Origin: Nocardioides rubriscoriae
GTDB taxonomy: Bacteria > Actinomycetota > Actinomycetes > Propionibacteriales > Nocardioidaceae
NCBI RefSeq assembly: GCF_008087085.1
Contig: NZ_VIYJ01000010.1
Location: forward strand, 1 to 64,000
Direction: 5' to 3'
Length of the DNA: 64,000 nt
How positions within the stretch are numbered: position 1 is the first letter of the stretch; every line of letters begins with the position of its first letter. The notes under the pieces are model-generated. The model had not been told where the DNA came from. It saw only the letters and a list, made by a program, of their open reading frames with translations, and did not search any database. Both the position numbers and the translations under genes were made by a program. Of the stretch, positions 60,149 to 64,000 are shown piece after piece.

Positions 60149-61525
60149 ATGACCATCCTGCGCAGAACATCCCACCGCCATCGCCTGGTCCTCGCGGGCC
60201 CGGCAGTCGCACTCAGCCTCGTGCTGGCCGCCTGCGGTGGCGGGGGCGACGACGACAAGGGCACCTCCGCCGGCGCGGGCAGCGCCCCGGCGTGCAAGCC
60301 CTCCGACGGCCCCGTCCAGCTGACGTTCTCGACCTGGGTCCCCGGGATGGAGGAGGTCGTCAAGCTCTGGAACGCCGACAACCCCGACATCCAGGTCAAG
60401 GTCAACAGCGTGCCCGCGGGCAACGCCGGCACCTACCAGAACTTCACCAACGCCCTCAAGGCCGGCACCGCGCCCGACCTGGGTCAGGTCGAGTACGACT
60501 CCCTGCCCAACTTCCGCCTGCAGGAGGGCCTCACCGACATCTCCGGGTGCCCCGGCATCGCGGAGGCCGAGCAGAAGTTCGTGCCCTGGACCTGGTCGCA
60601 GGTCGACTTCAACGGCTCGGGCGGCGTCTACGCCATCCCGCAGGACACCGGTCCGATGGCGCTGTACTACCGCAAGGACATCTTCGACAAGCTCGGACTG
60701 GCCGCCCCGACGACGTGGGAGGAGTACGCCGCGGCGGCCAAGACCATCCACGACGCCGACCCCTCGCAGTACATCACCTTCTTCTCCCAGACCGACCCCA
60801 ACTGGTACACCGGGCTCTACTGGCAGGCCGGCGCCCAGCTGTTCACCAACGACGGCGACGCGATCGGGGTCGACATCGAGGGCAACCCGGCCGTCGAGAA
60901 GGTCAACGACTACTGGCAGGGCCTGATCGACGACGACCTGGTGGCCGGCAACCTGCAGGGCTTCTCCGAGGAGCTGTACAAGGCCTGGAACACCGGCAAG
61001 GTCGTCTCGTGGGTCAGCGCCGCGTGGGGCTACAGCACCATCCGCGACAACGCCCCCGACACGGCGGGCAAGTGGGCCGTGGCCCCGATGCCGCAGTGGG
61101 ACGCCGGCGGTACCGCCGCGGGCAACTGGGGCGGCTCGTCGACCGCGGTCCTGGCAGGCAGCGACCACCCGGCCGAGGCGGCCCAGTTCGCGCTGTGGCT
61201 CAACACCGACCCCGAGGCCCTGGCCCTGGAGAACAAGCTCGGCGGCCTCTACCCGTCCTCGGTCGACGGACTCGACATCGAGGCGCTCCAGCAGGGCGTC
61301 GACTTCTACGGCGGCCAGACGATCTTCGACGTCTTCAAGCAGGCCAGTGCCGGTGTCGACCCGTCGTTCACCTGGGGCCCGACCATGACCGACACCTACG
61401 CCGCCCTCAAGGACGGCATCGTGGGTGCCCTGTCCGGCAACGGCACCCTGGACGACGCCACCAAGGACGCCCAGGCCAAGACGGTCGCCTCCCTCGAGGC
61501 GCAGAGCGTCCCCGTCGCTGACTGA
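60149..61525 (+). CDS. Sugar ABC transporter substrate-binding lipoprotein
   Basis: 458 residues, family 1 extracellular solute-binding protein. The lipobox is LAAC with Cys29. Fold landmarks: VQLTFSTWVPGMEEVVKLW, GTAPDLGQVEYDSLP, QDTGPMALYYRKDIFDKLGL, PTTWEEYAAAAK, and GGSSTAVLAGSDHPAEAAQF near the ligand cleft. It captures a sugar outside the membrane for the two permeases encoded next. No ATPase gene is present, so a shared MsiK-type ATPase is expected. The adjoining GH42 gene suggests a galactoside ligand. Confidence 0.88.
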   Translation: MTILRRTSHRHRLVLAGPAVALSLVLAACGGGGDDDKGTSAGAGSAPACKPSDGPVQLTFSTWVPGMEEVVKLWNADNPDIQVKVNSVPAGNAGTYQNFTNALKAGTAPDLGQVEYDSLPNFRLQEGLTDISGCPGIAEAEQKFVPWTWSQVDFNGSGGVYAIPQDTGPMALYYRKDIFDKLGLAAPTTWEEYAAAAKTIHDADPSQYITFFSQTDPNWYTGLYWQAGAQLFTNDGDAIGVDIEGNPAVEKVNDYWQGLIDDDLVAGNLQGFSEELYKAWNTGKVVSWVSAAWGYSTIRDNAPDTAGKWAVAPMPQWDAGGTAAGNWGGSSTAVLAGSDHPAEAAQFALWLNTDPEALALENKLGGLYPSSVDGLDIEALQQGVDFYGGQTIFDVFKQASAGVDPSFTWGPTMTDTYAALKDGIVGALSGNGTLDDATKDAQAKTVASLEAQSVPVAD

Positions 61526-61534
61526 TACCCCCCG

Positions 61535-61573
61535 GGCGCGGGTGGTGGGACCATCACTCCCACCACCCGCGCC
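61535..61573 (+). terminator. Strong hairpin between binding-protein and permease genes
   Basis: Bases 61535-61550 pair perfectly with 61558-61573 across a 7-nt loop (16-bp GC-rich stem), 10 bp after the binding-protein stop. In binding-protein operons such stems partly stop transcription or protect the upstream mRNA, so the binding protein is made in excess over the permeases. Confidence 0.65.
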
Positions 61574-61620
61574 GCCCGCACACTCGCAGGCGAGCTCACC
61601 GCGACGTACCGGAGGCTGAC

Positions 61621-62598
61621 ATGGCGCAGACGATCCCCATCCGCACCGCCGAGGACCCCGTCCTCGACGACGAGGGAGGCGGCACCGGCACCCGGCGCCG
61701 CCGCCGACGCACCCCGGGTCGCGGGTCGACGCCCGCATCGGCCCCTTGGTTGTTCCTGCTGCCCTTCGGGCTGCCGTTCCTGCTCTTCTACGTCGCGCCG
61801 GTCGCCTACGCGTTGTGGCGCAGCCTGTTCAAGATCGAGCGCACCGGCGGGATCTACGGCAAGCCCACCGAGGTCTTCGCGGGCCTCGACCAGTACCGCC
61901 TGGTCTTCCAGAACGACGACTTCATCAGCAGCGTGCTGCGGGTGCTGGGCTTCGGCCTGGTCCAGATCCCGATCATGCTGCTGCTCGCCCTGGGGCTCGC
62001 GCTGCTGCTGGACTCGACGGTGGCCCGGTTCAAGGCCCTGTTCCGGATCTCCTTCTTCGTCCCCTACGCCATCCCCGGCGTGGTCGGTGCCCTGATCTGG
62101 GGCTTCATCTACAGCCCCGGTCTCTCCCCGATCGTGGACCTGCTCGGCAAGGCCGGGCTCGAGCCCGAGTTCCTCAGTGCACGTTGGATCCTGTGGTCGA
62201 TCGCCAACGTCGTGACCTGGACCTACACCGGCTACAACATGCTCATCATCTACTCCGCGCTGCAGGCGATCCCGCAGGAGATCTACGAGGCCGCCAAGAT
62301 GGACGGCGCCAGCAACTGGCGCATCGCGCGCCACGTCAAGATCCCGTCGGTGGCGCCGGCGCTCGTGCTGACCGGGGTGTTCTCGATCATCGGCACCCTG
62401 CAGCTGTTCACCGAGCCGATCGTGTTCTCCAAGATCGCCACCACGATCACCACCACCTACACCCCCAACATGGTGGTGCTGAGCGCCGGTCAGAACAACT
62501 ACAACTACGCCGCGGCCATCTCGGTGACCCTGGCGCTGTCGACCTTCGTGCTGTCGTTCGCCTTCCTCAAGATCACCCAGCGAAAGGCGGAGATGTGA
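61621..62598 (+). CDS. Sugar ABC transporter permease, MalF-type
   Basis: 325 residues. A basic cytosolic N-terminus (TRRRRRRTPGRG) precedes six membrane helices, starting PWLFLLPFGLPFLLFYVAPV. The EAA loop that contacts the ATPase is IYEAAKMDGASNWRIARHVK. It forms the membrane channel together with the second permease, overlapping it by four bases (GTGA). Confidence 0.88.
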   Translation: MAQTIPIRTAEDPVLDDEGGGTGTRRRRRRTPGRGSTPASAPWLFLLPFGLPFLLFYVAPVAYALWRSLFKIERTGGIYGKPTEVFAGLDQYRLVFQNDDFISSVLRVLGFGLVQIPIMLLLALGLALLLDSTVARFKALFRISFFVPYAIPGVVGALIWGFIYSPGLSPIVDLLGKAGLEPEFLSARWILWSIANVVTWTYTGYNMLIIYSALQAIPQEIYEAAKMDGASNWRIARHVKIPSVAPALVLTGVFSIIGTLQLFTEPIVFSKIATTITTTYTPNMVVLSAGQNNYNYAAAISVTLALSTFVLSFAFLKITQRKAEM

Positions 62599-63509
62599 GC
62601 ACCACGACCCAGGCGCCCACCCCGCCGGCGCCTCCCGCGCCCACGGGGTCGACCAAGGCACGGCGCCGCAGCGCGACCGCCGAGAGCCCCTACTCGATGG
62701 CGATGGCGATGACCGTCCTGGTGATCATGGCGGTCTACTTCCTCTCTCCGGTCTACGTGCTGTTCAGCGCCTCCACCAAGAGCAAGGCCGAGCTGGCCCA
62801 GAGCAGCCTGAAGCCCAGCACCCAGTTCGTCGACAACCTGCAGCAGCTGTTCTCCGAGGGCGACGGGATCTACTCGCGCTGGCTGCTCAACAGCCTGCTG
62901 TACGCCGTCGGCGGCGCCGGCATCGCGACGCTGCTGGCGGCGATGGCCGGCTATGCCCTGGCCAAGTACCAGTTCCGCGGTCGCGAGCTGATCTTCAACG
63001 TCGTGCTCGGTGGCGTGCTGATGCCCGCCACCGCGCTGGCCCTGCCGCTGTTCCTGATGTTCGCGAAGGTCAACCTGACCAACACCTACTGGTCGGTGCT
63101 GCTGCCCTCGATCGTGAGCCCCTTCGGGGTCTACCTGTCGCGGGTCTTCGCCGCGGCCTCGGTGCCCGACGAGCTCATCGAGGCCGGGCGCCTCGACGGC
63201 GCCAGCGAGTTCCGGATCTTCACCGGGCTCGCAACCCGCCTGATGGCGCCTGCGCTGGTGACGATCTTCCTGTTCCAGTTCGTCGTGATCTGGAACAACT
63301 TCTTCCTGCCGCTGATCATGCTGCAGGACAACAAGCTCTACCCGGTGACGCTCGGTCTCTACTCGTGGCAGTCCCAGCTCTCGCGGGTCCCCACGCTGCA
63401 GGTCGCGGTCATCATCGGCTCGCTGGTCTCGGTGGTCCCGCTGATCATCACCTTCTTGGCCCTGCAGCGCTTCTGGCGCAGTGGGTTGGCCGCGGGGTCG
63501 CTGAAGTGA
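62595..63509 (+). CDS. Sugar ABC transporter permease, MalG-type
   Basis: 304 residues from GTG 62595, which overlaps the stop of the first permease. The N-terminus is Pro/Thr-rich, then six membrane helices (AMTVLVIMAVYFLSPVYVLF first). The EAA loop reads LIEAGRLDGASEFRIFTGLA. The second-to-last helix has FLFQFVVIWNNFFLPLIML, typical of MalG proteins. Its stop overlaps the GTG of the beta-galactosidase gene. Confidence 0.88.
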   Translation: MSTTTQAPTPPAPPAPTGSTKARRRSATAESPYSMAMAMTVLVIMAVYFLSPVYVLFSASTKSKAELAQSSLKPSTQFVDNLQQLFSEGDGIYSRWLLNSLLYAVGGAGIATLLAAMAGYALAKYQFRGRELIFNVVLGGVLMPATALALPLFLMFAKVNLTNTYWSVLLPSIVSPFGVYLSRVFAAASVPDELIEAGRLDGASEFRIFTGLATRLMAPALVTIFLFQFVVIWNNFFLPLIMLQDNKLYPVTLGLYSWQSQLSRVPTLQVAVIIGSLVSVVPLIITFLALQRFWRSGLAAGSLK

Positions 63510-64000
63510 CCCGTCGCCCCCAGGGCATGCAGGAGGTCACGGCACGGCTGGGCGGACTGGCCTACGGCGGCGACTACAACCCCGAGCAGTGGCCGCGCGA
63601 GGTGTGGCTCGACGACGTCCGGCTGATGCGCGAGGCCGGGGTCAACCTGGTCACCGTCGGGGTCTTCTCCTGGGCCCGGTTGCAACCGGGTCCCGACCGT
63701 TGGGAGCCGGGCTGGCTCGACGACGTCCTCGACCTGATGCACGAGCACGAGATCGCCGTCGACCTCGCGACGGCGACCGCCTCGCCCCCGCCGTGGTTCA
63801 CCACCCGCTTCCCCGCCGCCGCCCTGGTCGACGAGAGCGGCGCGCGGCGCGGCCATGGCGCCCGGCAGGCCTACTGCCCGTCCTCGAGCGACCTCCGGGC
63901 CGCCTGCGCCGACCTCGCCGGCCGGCTGGCGCAGCGCTACGCCGAGCACCCGGCGGTCGTGCTGTGGCACGTCTCCAACGAGTACGCCTGCCACAACTGG
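63506..64000 (+). CDS. GH42-family beta-galactosidase, N-terminal part (cut by window end)
   Basis: 165 codons are present from GTG 63506, overlapping the MalG-type stop (GTGA). GH42 marks: LAYGGDYNPEQWPREVWLDD at the start of the barrel, VNLVTVGVFSWARLQPGPDR, TASPPPWF and the acid/base region LWHVSNEYACHN with Glu159. The nucleophile Glu and the trimerisation domain lie beyond the window. It hydrolyses beta-galactosides brought in by the transporter encoded just upstream. Confidence 0.9.
   Translation, partial: MTRRPQGMQEVTARLGGLAYGGDYNPEQWPREVWLDDVRLMREAGVNLVTVGVFSWARLQPGPDRWEPGWLDDVLDLMHEHEIAVDLATATASPPPWFTTRFPAAALVDESGARRGHGARQAYCPSSSDLRAACADLAGRLAQRYAEHPAVVLWHVSNEYACHNW

Noticed and set aside
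1..64000. tRNA, rRNA or riboswitch genes
   Set aside because: No cloverleaf, conserved rRNA core or riboswitch consensus was recognised by eye; a tRNAscan/Rfam run would be needed to exclude small ones.

Overview
The window is high-GC actinobacterial DNA, most likely from Nocardioides or another member of the Nocardioidaceae. Supporting signs are frequent GTG starts, several probable leaderless starts, a WXG100/type VII-style toxin cassette, DUF6318-type lipoproteins, an Lsr2-like DNA-binding tail, a GT4-type glycogen synthase beside glgC, and a GGTTGAGG...CCTCGAAACC dispersed hairpin that I associate with Nocardioides. The family assignment is inference from gene content. No rRNA, tRNA or CRISPR array was recognised.

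Layout. (1) 1-5508 is an accessory defence region, visibly richer in A/T than what follows. It holds the right end of an IS3-family element that has removed the front of a Wadjet jetD gene, a mycothiol-dependent-isomerase-like protein, a three-gene Pycsar-type operon (nucleotide cyclase, E2-like protein, membrane effector) closed by a strong hairpin, and an HNH endonuclease. (2) 5794-10982 carries a DUF2786 protein and three overlapping genes, two of which are paralogues and the third a DUF4262-like protein. (3) 11147-14549 encodes secreted and lipid-anchored proteins, including a tandem duplication of a lipoprotein plus secreted-protein pair. (4) 14741-20720 has a dual-specificity phosphatase, a zinc-ribbon protein, a gamma-glutamyltransferase-like enzyme, a 74-nt palindrome, an adhesin-like protein with a C-terminal sortase domain, and a NERD protein. 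(5) 20762-23318 is a polymorphic toxin/immunity cassette with two WXG100 partners and a nucleotidyltransferase fragment at its tail.

(6) 23486-46950 is mostly chromosomal housekeeping: an ERCC4-Lsr2 fusion nuclease, DksA/TraR zinc finger, SprT-like protease, divergent glgA/glgC, mug, a phosphodiester glycosidase, an S15 peptidase, a solitary adenine methyltransferase, a frameshifted AbiEi/DUF559 gene, a WS/DGAT acyltransferase, a secreted HNH nuclease, dinB, a carboxylate-amine ligase and a ThrE exporter. (7) 46986-51825 has a 4 x 42-bp hairpin repeat, an SDR/Baeyer-Villiger operon divergent from its likely TetR regulator, and a second AbiEi-like/DUF559 gene. (8) 51982-58235 has two adjacent GT39-type mannosyltransferase paralogues, rocD and a phytanoyl-CoA dioxygenase-like enzyme. 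(9) 58288-64000 has an AraC regulator and a sugar-uptake operon (DeoR, lipoprotein binding protein, two permeases) running into a GH42 beta-galactosidase cut by the window end.

The best candidate for an undescribed system is the Pycsar locus at 2323-4380. A class III cyclase and a PycTM-type effector flank a small protein that looks like the stand-alone E2 (ubiquitin-conjugating-like) proteins of short CBASS operons. The close spacing of the three genes implies one transcript, and the E2-like protein could modify the cyclase or another target. That last point is inference.
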